Assembly (NCBI RefSeq): GCF_000027005.1
Contig: NC_012966.1
Coordinates: 1,714,297 to 1,778,296 of the forward strand
DNA length: 64,000 nt
Direction: 5' to 3'
DNA from: Komagataella phaffii GS115
Lineage: Eukaryota > Ascomycota > Pichiomycetes > Pichiales > Pichiaceae
The translations under genes and the position numbers were made by a program. Below are positions 1 to 9,316 of this stretch, one piece after another. Under the pieces are notes generated by a model that was not told the DNA's origin, made no database searches, and worked only from the letters and a program-made list of their open reading frames with translations. Positions within the stretch are counted from its first letter, which is position 1, and each line of letters starts with the position of its first letter.

Positions 1-161
1 AGGACGGTCATAGTAAGTGCCTTTCATATCGTCCAAATGTGAGTCTGTAGCGATGAGATTGATTAGATCAGAATACCAGCGAACGGGTGAAATATTAATT
101 TGGGCCCCATATGCAGTATGGATTTTTCTTGTCATATTACAAACGAGTCCCGATAAAACCG

Positions 162-169
162 TATATATA
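162..169 (+). promoter_or_regulatory. TATA box of the X325-like gene
   Basis: TATATATA lies 69 bp upstream of the ATG at 238, followed by an A/C-rich leader typical of strongly expressed yeast genes. This is a match to the consensus only; no start site is mapped. Confidence 0.5.
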
Positions 170-237
170 GAAGTATTTAGACCCAGTAACTTTTCGTCCG
201 ACACAAAAAACTTCAATCAACTAACCAACGAATCGTA

Positions 238-993
238 ATGAAATTGTTATCATTAGTATCTATTGCTGCTACAACTGCGCTAGCAAAAGCTAAAGCCGTC
301 CCCTACGCCAACCCTATTGCCTTTGCCGAGGCTCTAGCTGCTTTATCCCATGGAGCTGAATATGCCCAAACCATGGGTGAGATCGCTATGATGTTCCCTC
401 CCGACAGAGAGTGGTCTGAGGACACTGAAAATGAAGCTCCTTGCGGAACGTCAGCCGGAGTCGGTAATAGAACGGATTTCCCGCTGGACGATGGTTTCGT
501 CGCACTTGTTGCACAGTCATCGAGTGCTTGGTCCGTGGAGTTGAAGATTTCTTACAATGAGAATCCTACCTCCAATGGTGACTTTGACACTTGGGCGACT
601 GGTAATGTTACCAATCAAATTGATATAGGCCACTCATGTTTTTATTTGCCTGACCAGCCTTCTGATAAAGTTACAGGAGATGTGGCCACCATACAGTTAT
701 TGTATATGGCTCTCGAGGAGGATGATAGAAATGTCACTCACTATGCTTGTTCCGACATTCAATTTGTGGAGGAGTCAGTATTCATGGCAACAAGTTATGC
801 AAGAACATGTTTCAACATCACTGACAATGACTACTACTCTTATTCAATCTATGCTCCAGACGACGAGGAGAGTGCAGCGGTTGAGAGCACAGCCGAGAGC
901 AGTTCTTCAACTAATGCTGCTGCTCAAGGTATGATTGGTGTCTCTGTTGGAATTCTTGGCTCTGCCGCACTTCTAGCTGCCAGTTTGCTTTAA
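238..993 (+). CDS. GPI-anchored X325/BIM1-like cell-wall protein
   Basis: The 251-residue product has an N-terminal signal peptide (about residues 1-20), a globular domain, a Ser-rich stalk (about 212-227) and a hydrophobic C-terminal tail (231-251) of GPI-anchor type. The core resembles the fungal X325/BIM1 copper-protein family: a PP..R motif near 54-58, APCG at 67-70, NRT.FPL at 77-82, four cysteines (69, 134, 171, 191) able to form two disulfides, NPTS at 109-112, and G.VATIQ near 147-153. Predicted N-glycosylation sites are N77, N123, N165 and N193. Characterised members bind Cu through a histidine at the mature N-terminus. Here the aligned segment (about 47-54) has no His, so copper binding is doubtful. 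Family assignment is from memory of motif order. It probably sits at the plasma membrane or cell wall. Confidence 0.72.
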   Translation: MKLLSLVSIAATTALAKAKAVPYANPIAFAEALAALSHGAEYAQTMGEIAMMFPPDREWSEDTENEAPCGTSAGVGNRTDFPLDDGFVALVAQSSSAWSVELKISYNENPTSNGDFDTWATGNVTNQIDIGHSCFYLPDQPSDKVTGDVATIQLLYMALEEDDRNVTHYACSDIQFVEESVFMATSYARTCFNITDNDYYSYSIYAPDDEESAAVESTAESSSSTNAAAQGMIGVSVGILGSAALLAASLL

Positions 994-1534
994 GTCATTG
1001 TAATATATGGTTATAGTTGGGCCTGTTCATATGAAGAAGTTATGACATGTGTCAGCATATGTACTTTGAAATACTAATGGTGTCTTCATAAAGCAACACA
1101 ATAGGGGGCGCAGCAAGTCAAGCATTTCCCTTTTCCCTGAGATTAGCATATTTTGTACTAGCTACTTGGACGATGGGAAAAGCATGTTACAATGTAATGA
1201 AAAAGCTGAGAGTTCCGTTCTTCTACCTAGAATATAAAAATTTAATTCTCATTTGTGGCATAAGTCGGTGACCCGAAGAAATCCACGGTAATTTTGACTC
1301 AATTCAATTGTGCTGTCAACTCATTTCCACGTAGACATGTCAAGCAAGACGACTGACCATAGACCGTATATGTGTTACACTATAGTATTGTAAAAAGCCT
1401 ACTCCTGAGCGGCATCGCTCTCTGAAGTACCAAGATCTTCTATTACGTGATTTGGTGTAAGGTTGTATGGCTCTATCTTGCCCAACGAATCTAGAGGAAA
1501 ATACTGCTCCTCTACTTTGTTCAATTCTTTGAAG
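994..1534. other. intergenic, MIC19 upstream region
   Basis: This 541 bp stretch separates the X325-like gene from MIC19. It holds short open frames on both strands. One antisense frame (1399-1629) overlaps the MIC19 start but lacks recognisable similarity. I see no TATA box close to the MIC19 start and no convincing RNA gene. Confidence 0.5.
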
Positions 1535-1975
1535 ATGACGTCCAAACAAACCAAGACTTTTATTCCTGAGACTCCTGTAGAATTCAACTCCTCTCTATTA
1601 TCGCAACTTGATGGTGCTACTGAATCCAACTACGCAAGAGAACAATACGCAGAGGCCTATATACAACAGCGAGTTCATAAGGAATTAAAGAAAATTGAGT
1701 CGGAAAAACTGAGCAATTTGGATGCTATGCTCTACAATTCCCTCCAGGAAAGCGAAAGTGTTAAGAATCAAATATTGAGCGTTGAAGCAATAAATGAAAA
1801 ATTGAGTCAGGTCTCTAATGAATTAGATGATATCAAAATTAATAGACCCGAGAAGCTGGAGAAAGTAGCTGTGGCGGAGAAAAACTTAGCCGACTGCCTA
1901 AAGGACAATACTGGTAAGCCTTTAAACTGTTGGAAAGAGGTTCAGACTTTCAACAAGTTGTTCGATCATGTTTGA
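1535..1975 (+). CDS. MIC19: MICOS complex subunit Mic19
   Basis: The 146-residue protein matches yeast Mic19/Aim13: an N-terminal FNSSLLSQLD segment (17-26), a Lys/Glu-rich predicted coiled coil (about 40-118) and a C-terminal CHCH-type half with the pattern Cys121-x10-Cys132 around GKPLNC. It should help organise mitochondrial crista junctions from the intermembrane-space side. The reading frame stays open upstream to 1463, but the only in-frame ATG is at 1535 and similarity starts there. S. cerevisiae Mic19 begins with a Met-Gly myristoylation signal; this one begins Met-Thr-Ser-Lys. No upstream exon with branch site and splice sites could be found. It converges with UBP6, with 17 bp between the stops. 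Confidence 0.85.
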   Translation: MTSKQTKTFIPETPVEFNSSLLSQLDGATESNYAREQYAEAYIQQRVHKELKKIESEKLSNLDAMLYNSLQESESVKNQILSVEAINEKLSQVSNELDDIKINRPEKLEKVAVAEKNLADCLKDNTGKPLNCWKEVQTFNKLFDHV

Positions 1976-1992
1976 TACGTATTTCTAAATAG

Positions 1993-3439
1993 TCACTGCA
2001 GCCCAAATGCTTTGTATAACAGTATCATGGCACTGTCACTTTCACCTCCACCGGAAAGCTGTTCAATCTTGTCTTTTCCAACAATAGAGACCTCGCTATC
2101 ATTAAACTTCCACCATTGCTCTCCCGTAATATCTTCAGAATTCTTTACAAATGCTTGGTAATGCCCAGAGTCCGCTGACGACCCCTGATGAGTTACTACG
2201 GAAACTAATTCATATAGGGACGATGGATTTTCCCCTCTGAGAGGATCGTAATCATCAGGGAAAGCTTTCTTGAAATTCCTTGTCCATTTCTCGTTCATAG
2301 CATATAATTCCTGCTGATTCTTCTCAGCGTAATCTCTGGTAGATACTTCTGCAATACGATTATTTAACCTTGCTTTCTTCAATTCACGACCCTCGTCTTC
2401 ATTTTCTTTTTCGATTTTGTAGAGTTCGTCACGTACTTTAATCTTACTCTCCCTAACCTCTTCGTCGAGCAAATCCGCAAGATCAAGTTGGAAGGGAAAC
2501 TGCACCTTTCGTAAAATCTTTGACTTTTTGCTGGTGTCTCTTCTCCAAAAAAATCTCACAAAGTGAATCGTTAGATACTTGGGGAGTCTTGTAACCCATT
2601 TGGAAATTTCATACTTTGCATCTCTTCCCAAGCTTTGGTTATTCTTCTCCAGCGTCTCCTTGAGATTGTTGATTAAACCATCCTTGAGAAAATTTGTATT
2701 TATACTGATGTGACAGTTCAACTTCAGTGAATCTTCGTATCCAATAACTGGAGATTCGTTTGTTTCAAGACATCTCGTGGAGGTTTTGAACTCCACTCTA
2801 AAGAAACTAGCAAGGTCAGGGTATTTCCGCAATAAAACACTCAATAGCTGCGAGTAAAGCTCTTCTGCATCCTGCTGCTTAAAAAAGCCTTGATCATTTC
2901 GTTCGTTGAATTGTGGAAACTGAGTTCTAAGGGTAGCCAGTAAGTTAAGTGGGCGTATCCCAACCTCCTTGCTAGTCATTCTTTGAAAAAGCTGATATAG
3001 ATGATTTACAATGGGTTCGCTACGAGTCTCAGAATCCAATCTCTCCTTTATTTCTTTAATCTCAAACATTACCTGAAGGGAGCTATTCAGGTAACAGGTG
3101 TTTACCCAAATTTACAAGTCCAGATGGCTCATTGTGGTATCCAATAAAGTGTTCATCTTCGTCGATGTCTTCGATGAACTTGGGAGCAGGCATTTTATTA
3201 TCGGTCACATTGATTTTCTCTGGTGTCCCTAAAACCATGACAGACTGACCTTCCTTCAGAGAAAACTTAGATAGGTCGCTATCATCTTTCACCTGACCGC
3301 CTTTGAGTAAAATTTTCTGACGATCAGGGGGGATGTTAGTCAACGAGTAAATTTGCAGCTTCAAAGTAAGGCCCGGCTCCTTAAGATCAATTTCCAGTGG
3401 ATATACTTTCCCAGCATTTTTTATTGTCACTTGAATCAT
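1993..3439 (-). pseudogene. UBP6: Ubp6 deubiquitinase, frameshifted at the catalytic box
   Basis: Two minus-strand frames together give one Ubp6 of about 481 residues (S. cerevisiae 499). The first (3439-3083) holds the ubiquitin-like domain (about 1-75), the proteasome-docking module, and runs into the Cys box at GLVNLG. There one extra A in the AAA at 3101-3103 shifts the frame and a stop follows at 3083-3085. The second frame carries the rest of the USP domain, including the catalytic His in DSGHYQ and the WWKFND motif. Corrected for one base, the box reads NTCYLN with the catalytic Cys near residue 115. Ubp6 is the proteasome-bound enzyme that removes ubiquitin from substrates. The start at 3439 is the first ATG giving the UBL. 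I classed it as broken as written; a sequencing error is quite possible, since both halves are well conserved. Confidence 0.85.
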
Positions 3440-3771
3440 TAGTAAAGTCTCCAAAGCGTAGAGTTGTAAAACAGGTAAAAGAAAACGCATTAATGCGCCC
3501 TTGCTACAGCGTTGCATATTCACTTCTGAAGAAAAAAAATACTAACCTTTCAAATGAGACATCAGGTGTAGATTTAGGAACAAAGGTCAATAAGAAAAGG
3601 AACGTGGTTCGTGTATAATATGTAATAGGTAGGATTGACAATAGGGGTGGCAATCGAGCTTACCAGTTTGAAATATAGAACCTAACACCAGAGGACGCTG
3701 GTATGATTCTTGGTTAATATGGAAACTCTAGCAAAATGAAAAATGCTCATGACATTAACTAATGTTATACT
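3440..3771. other. intergenic, UBP6 promoter region
   Basis: This 332 bp region lies between the 3' end of LAS21 and the 5' end of UBP6, both on the minus strand. It holds the PACE-like element listed separately. No further gene is seen. Confidence 0.5.
3646..3654 (+). promoter_or_regulatory. PACE-like (Rpn4-type) element upstream of UBP6
   Basis: GGTGGCAAT matches 8 of 9 positions of the proteasome-associated control element GGTGGCAAA bound by Rpn4 in S. cerevisiae. It lies about 207 bp upstream of the UBP6 start. That it works here is inference. Confidence 0.45.
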
Positions 3772-6299
3772 TTATATGCTTAAGAGCGCAGCAACTCCAA
3801 ACAAAGAATCAAATAAAAGGTTGTGAAGACCAAACCAGCTCAAGAAAAAAAGTAATTTGGGACTAAACACAGTCCAAATAAATAGATGAAACCTTAAATT
3901 GAAGCAGGACATTAGAAGACTGGAACCTGCCACCGAGTAAAATAACATGTTAAACAATAGTTTCAAACGAATCAGAGATTCAATTGGATTGTTCTGGGAA
4001 GCAGAATTCTTTATTAATTGCAATGATCCCAACGATGCTACAATTGGCAAGGACCAATTGGAAATGAAAGTTAGTATCCCTACCGGTATCACATCATAAC
4101 TTCTTAACCCATTAAACGAATTGGAAAGGTCAATTGAAGAGAGAGCATTGGTGTTTCCCATGCAGAAAAATGAAAAATTCTGTAAGAGAAGGTTGTAGGT
4201 GAACAAATATGAAGGAGAAGCTGAAGGTCCCAAAAGACGACATACTAGCTTTTGAACTAGTATCACACATACTAGCAGGCCCATGTTTTCCAATTTTGTC
4301 TGATTCAATAGAAATAGATTGAATAGAGATAACAGCCCAGGAAAGATATGGCTTGATTTTCTATCCAATACAGATCGAAGCAAAGTTAATGCGGTCGTTA
4401 CAGTATAAATTTCAAACGACAACTGCAAAAGTGGGGTTACACAGTCCTTCCATTCATCTAATTTGTAGAAAGCTGTCACATAATTCAAGATGAAGCGCAG
4501 TAAGGGGGTGACCTTTAACTGCCCAGCTGCTGAGTAAAATCCAATCAGTTTAGCCAGCACACTTGAGAGTGCTTCAAAACATGAAACAATTGTTATGAAG
4601 GTTCGAAATCCAGTTGACTCTTTGTTAAATGATCTGTTGATATCATTCAGAACAACACAGTATGCCAGAATACCAATCGACCAAATGGATATGCTTGAAC
4701 CCTGCAAAAGAGAAGACGTCGTCACGACGGATAGAATATTGAACTTTTGCCCACTATAATTCCATGCTCTCATTAACCGGAGAAATGCCATTATGGCAAA
4801 AAAATTCCAGTACTTATGTTGTACTTTGATGTCTATGAGCAAGAAGTAGCTGAATAGAGAGAAGAGAACAATCAATCCCCACCAAGTTTGGTGCTCCTCT
4901 TCCACCAAAGATGATCCATGCATCGTAACCGAATAGGTAAAGATGAATAGTTGTATAAGCTTGTCAACGTTCGTTTTACTTTGAAAATTGCAACTGAAAT
5001 CGGCCAGTACTACCAGTGAACAGAGAAGAAAAAGAATGAAACCGAAATAGATATCAAAGTAGTTGTAATCAGAATATGAACTCATCAGAAAATCTTGGGC
5101 AGTATTAATAAATGCGTGAATGGATGCTTCTTCTTCGACTTCAACGCTGTGAGCAAAGAGACTAGATAATAAATGAAAGTCAGAGTTGTCATCGTTTGTT
5201 TCATTCAGTTCCCTTCCGAATGCCTCCTCAAGTATCCTTTTTAACTGATAAGCATTCTGAAAAAGCAGGGACTTTCTTTCATGTTCACAGTAAAGATTTA
5301 GGATTTCAGGAATCAGCTTGCCAATGTTATTTTTGGGAATGGGAATACCCAGCAGACCTGATAGTGTAGGGACAAGGTCGATTTGTTGGATGATATCCAA
5401 GAACTGGTACGAGTTAGTAATATCCTCTTGAGGAACAGTACGATTGGAGTGGAAAGAAAACTGCTCACTAATAAAAACTAGTCCAGCAGATGTTTCTCCT
5501 GCGGAAGAGCCTCCATGATTCCCAGCATCGTTCATACCATGATCACCCAAGAGTATCATCAGTGTATTAGGGTTGTTCAGAAGGTGCTTGCTGTATATTG
5601 TTTTTACAACTTCATCCATTTCTTTCTGTTTGGGAGGCATATTGGGAGAGTTTGGGCCACCCTTATGGCCAATATGATCCAAGCCCAAATAATGTAGGAT
5701 CATACAATCCCAGTCCTTCGCGTTCTGCAGTTCGTAATTCAAATGTCTCGTCACATTATTATCCACCTCAGTAAAATCTGCAACGTAAAAGCTTGATGTG
5801 CCATCAACTTTATTGAAATATTCGGGAAACAGCTTAGTCCAAGTATCATCACCAAACATGTTCACTTTCGCTCCAGATTTCCACAACTGTTTGACCCAAC
5901 TGTCTTGCTTACTTAGTGAGGATGATTGATCGTCCTCTGCTATATTCAAGATAGCATCTAGAAAACTCGGTGTGGAACCAGTGGTGATGGCCTTTAACCT
6001 GGGGAGAGTCACTGTAGGAGGATTTGAATAGGCTGTATATCCCAGAGCCTTGCCTCCATTCAGAAGACTATGGACAAACTCCATTGAAGAGTGGTTAGAA
6101 AAAACGAAATCACTCCTCAGTGCATCAACAACCATAAATATGAGTTTATCAAATTTAGGGTCAGGCACTTGATAATTTTCTATACAATGCTGATCACCCT
6201 CCCCCTGTAGTACAGCTTTCACGGGAAAAAACCTTTTAGAAACCAAATATATCCGATACATTGCACTATGTAGAGTACCAACAGCAGATAAATCTTCAT
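3772..6299 (-). pseudogene. LAS21: GPI ethanolaminephosphate transferase Las21/Gpi7, N-terminal frameshift
   Basis: The main frame encodes most of Las21/Gpi7, which adds ethanolamine phosphate to the second mannose of GPI anchors in the ER. Visible are the alkaline-phosphatase-superfamily metal site DALRSD (about 59-64), the PPTVTLPRLK segment, LGLDHIGH, GDHGMN and HGGSSAGETSAG, then a long C-terminal set of membrane helices. The expected N-terminal membrane anchor starts at the ATG at 6299 in another frame and would join the main frame if the run of six A at 6226-6231 (T on the coding strand) had one more base. As written it ends at 6219. Corrected length is about 842 residues (S. cerevisiae 830). 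An ATG at 6309 in the main frame gives an unrelated N-terminus without the anchor. SDH8 diverges 176 bp away. Confidence 0.85.
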
Positions 6300-6475
6300 G
6301 CTTACACAATAAGAAACAAATAAGTTGTTTATGAGAATATGAGAGCGGTGAAAAGATAGCACTGGAGAGACAAATCCTTCCTTACATACCAGCTGTAGAT
6401 GGCATAATTCGCGAATAATGTAGCTGAAATAAAACTCAATGGGTAGCTTACCCCTTGCAACAATATCTTGCTTCA

Positions 6476-6892
6476 ATGCTTCGTTTCCGCCTGCGAAATT
6501 TGCTATCAAAGAACGTCATACGACTAAACCATTCATCTTCTTTCAAACCAGAATTTGTGCCAGGACCTCCTAAATTACCTAAAAAGGAACAAGAGGAATT
6601 TGAAAAATTGCAAAAAATAGCAAACTCACAATCGGCTATCGACCAGTACAATAATTCACTAAAGGATCACCCTTCTAACATGCAGGCTGTCTCTGAGGGA
6701 CGAGCATTTTCAGAGCAACGTCCACCAATCCTAAAATCCGATATTGGAGCTTTCTCTCCGGAGTACCTCAAGACTGTGGCAGAGTTTGAAGGTGAAAAAA
6801 ATCCAGAAACTGGAGAGGTAGGAGGCCCAAAACAAGATCCTCTCAGAAGATCTTCTGAATGGACATACAACGGGCGAACTATTGATTTTTAA
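6476..6892 (+). CDS. SDH8: succinate dehydrogenase assembly factor Sdh8 (SDHAF4)
   Basis: The 138-residue protein has an Arg-rich, Ser/Asn-containing N-terminus typical of a mitochondrial presequence. A PPKLPKKEQEEFEKLQK segment follows, then the C-terminal signature of the family: EFEG.KNP.TGE.GGP..DPLR followed by EWTYNGRTIDF. Sdh8 binds flavinylated Sdh1 and helps it join Sdh2 in complex II. The length equals that of the S. cerevisiae protein as I recall it. The frame is open from 6455, but the first ATG is at 6476. It converges with NUP82, with 77 bp between the two stops. Confidence 0.85.
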   Translation: MLRFRLRNLLSKNVIRLNHSSSFKPEFVPGPPKLPKKEQEEFEKLQKIANSQSAIDQYNNSLKDHPSNMQAVSEGRAFSEQRPPILKSDIGAFSPEYLKTVAEFEGEKNPETGEVGGPKQDPLRRSSEWTYNGRTIDF

Positions 6893-6969
6893 AATGTTAC
6901 GTATCGTATATGACATTATGCCCTACTGTCCCCCTAACCGCATTCAATCTTCACACTTAGATCAAACGC

Positions 6970-9183
6970 TCAAGCAGATTCATGCAAGTCTAACACAGCC
7001 AGTTTATCATTGACCAGGCGTAACTGCTTAGACAACAATTGCCGAGCTTCGCGTGATTTCTGCTCATTTCTAATTAATTGTTCTTTCATGTTTTTCCAGC
7101 TGTTGAATTCCAGCGGACGGTTACTTGTGAGTACTTCTTTAACCGTTGGGATTAAAAGTGATGCATTTGTTTTGTTTTTGTTGTAGGTCTGTAATTTCAT
7201 TTGGAGGTATTCCACTTGATTCACTAGAAACTTAAACTGTGATTGAATTCCTTGCTCTCTATTGACAACTTTGGCCTTTATTAAATTCAATTCTCTGAAG
7301 TACTCCTTCTCAGCAGCAGATATTGGTAGCGACTTCCTAGTGGATGATTCTAAACTGCACAAAAGTGCGGTCAACGAAGACTGAATAGAGGAGCATCTCG
7401 ATTTCATTCTTTCCAGCCTATTGGAGTACTGAGTAAACATATATTTCACTGCAGCAGCGTGTGAATCTTAGTTTTTTTTTGTTTTCATAAAGTCTATAAT
7501 TTGATCTTTGAATTCTTTCTGCTGCAATGCGAGTCTATGCAAAAGCATCAATGACAGCTTATTGAGTGCAAAAATTCGATGCAACATCTCATCACCAAGT
7601 TTTTGCACCTCCATGAGGGTGGCCTCATCGGAAACAAAAGAGCCAACGGAAATGGTTCGCAAGTGCTCAGCATTTTTTCGCTTTATAGATTCCAGAAAAC
7701 GAAATACTTCCTGAAAAGGTATGTTCATGAGAGAATTTTTACGCACCGTTGCTATTAATCTTTCAATAGGTTTACTGACTTGCTGACACAAAATGCTTTG
7801 CGAAGGTGCAACAACAACTGAGGTTGGAATCGTGACACATTCTACAGTTTGCTTCGTTAGTATTATCGCTTTCTTACCTTCAGCGAAACCAGTTAACTGT
7901 GCTACGCCAAGGACAGTGTCCGAAAAACTGGAACCGTCCCTATGCCGCAGCTTTGAAAGCCTGGGTTCCCTGTTATCAGCAGTTAACAAATGGTAATCAC
8001 GATTCTTTATCAACACTGAGTTAAATGAAGGGAACATTAGACATTTGGATTGAGTTTTAAAGTGGGCGATGACAGTCAACACCGAACCATTATGAGAGCC
8101 TATGTCATTCCTAACATTCTTACTTCTCCATTTCATACACAAATCTTTTTGTTGTCTCAGAACCAAAATACTTCCATTACTCCAGGAGCTAACTAGAATC
8201 ACTTGATCCTGTGAGTTAACGTGGCAAATATCAATACCGTCCTCTGTGTACAGTTCATCAGGAAATTTCGAGATGATCAATGGTCCCTGCAACTCCATGG
8301 AATTAATGAGATCTATGTTTACTGGTATCACGTAATGCTTCTCAACTAAGCCAGTCGTTTTACTAATTTTAAACTCAACGGGGAACTTTTCCTTATTTTT
8401 CAGCATTTGTGAAACAAGTTTAAGTTGAACAAGAGCTTCGATACTATCTGGACTACTCTTAGCTAGTTCAATAGTTTGATCTGTTAGTTGTTTCAAGAAT
8501 GAGAGAGAAACGGACAAAATGGTGGGGAAAAATGGAAAAATAGTGTACACATCACCAATCTCTGTGTTAACATACAATGATAAAGAGCCCACAGCATTCA
8601 CGGATGATCCAAAACTAATAGACGTTGCATTTAATGTGTCTTGGTAACCCAACCCTTTGCATTCAAGTTTTTCATTCAAAGGAAAGATATGGAACGGGAT
8701 TTCAGACGATAAATTTATGTCAAATGATCGCACACAGCCATCTGAAGCCAACACGACAACATTCGACTCAGCTTTGCTCACCTCATTAAATAAAACTTTG
8801 CAAATATCTGTAGACTCAAACTTTCCAACCACTTGCGATTTAGCATACAAGATACCATCAGACGTTGATGCAACTGCTTCACTGGTGGGTAGCGATACCA
8901 ACATCAAATTCTTAGCTCCATGAAGTGCCATTAAAGTTCCAGAGTTGTTCAACAAAGCTTTAACCGGATCAAATCCTATGGTCTCTGATAACTGCAGTAG
9001 TTTGTATTGTGAAGAGTGGACATTGCAGGTTCTAATTGATCTTTGAGTTACAAGGAAGAGTTCGTCATCGTTCCTAGAACAAAGCAGGTCAAAATTCAAA
9101 ATGCTCTCTTCAAGCAGCTGTTCCGATGAAGCATTAAACCCAAGATCTTCTGTAAACTTGAATATTGGATGGTTGAGGTCCAT
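6970..9183 (-). pseudogene. NUP82: nucleoporin Nup82 interrupted by an in-frame TAA
   Basis: The first part (9183-7468, 571 residues) resembles the beta-propeller of Nup82/Nup88. The second part (from about 7467 to 6970) is a coiled coil with the family's typical LPISAAEKEYFRELN stretch. Both lie in the same frame and are separated by one TAA at 7468-7470, just after nine A on the coding strand. Read through, the product would be 737 residues, close to S. cerevisiae Nup82 (713). No intron with GTAAG/GTATG donor and branch site was found. One indel in the A-run cannot repair it because the frame is unchanged across the stop, so either the TAA is a real or miscalled stop or two compensating indels exist. 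Nup82 anchors Nup159 and Nsp1 on the cytoplasmic face of the pore. The loss of the coiled coil would remove its assembly region. Confidence 0.7.
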
Positions 9184-9316
9184 AGTATTGTATAAGTTGG
9201 AAAAGTGATAAAGACAAGAGGACGTAATAGAATAGAAGGATTACGTACAGAGGATAAAGGCTTGGGCGCGAATTCAGAGAAAAATGAAATTCATAAGGGC
9301 TGATTTATGGGATCTC

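Noticed and set aside
1399..1629. 76-codon minus-strand open frame over the MIC19 start
   Set aside because: It overlaps a well-supported gene on the other strand and shows no similarity; kept only as a note in the findings.
7441..7500. an intron removing the NUP82 stop
   Set aside because: No GTAAG or GTATG donor was found upstream in a suitable position, and CTAAG is a poor branch sequence.
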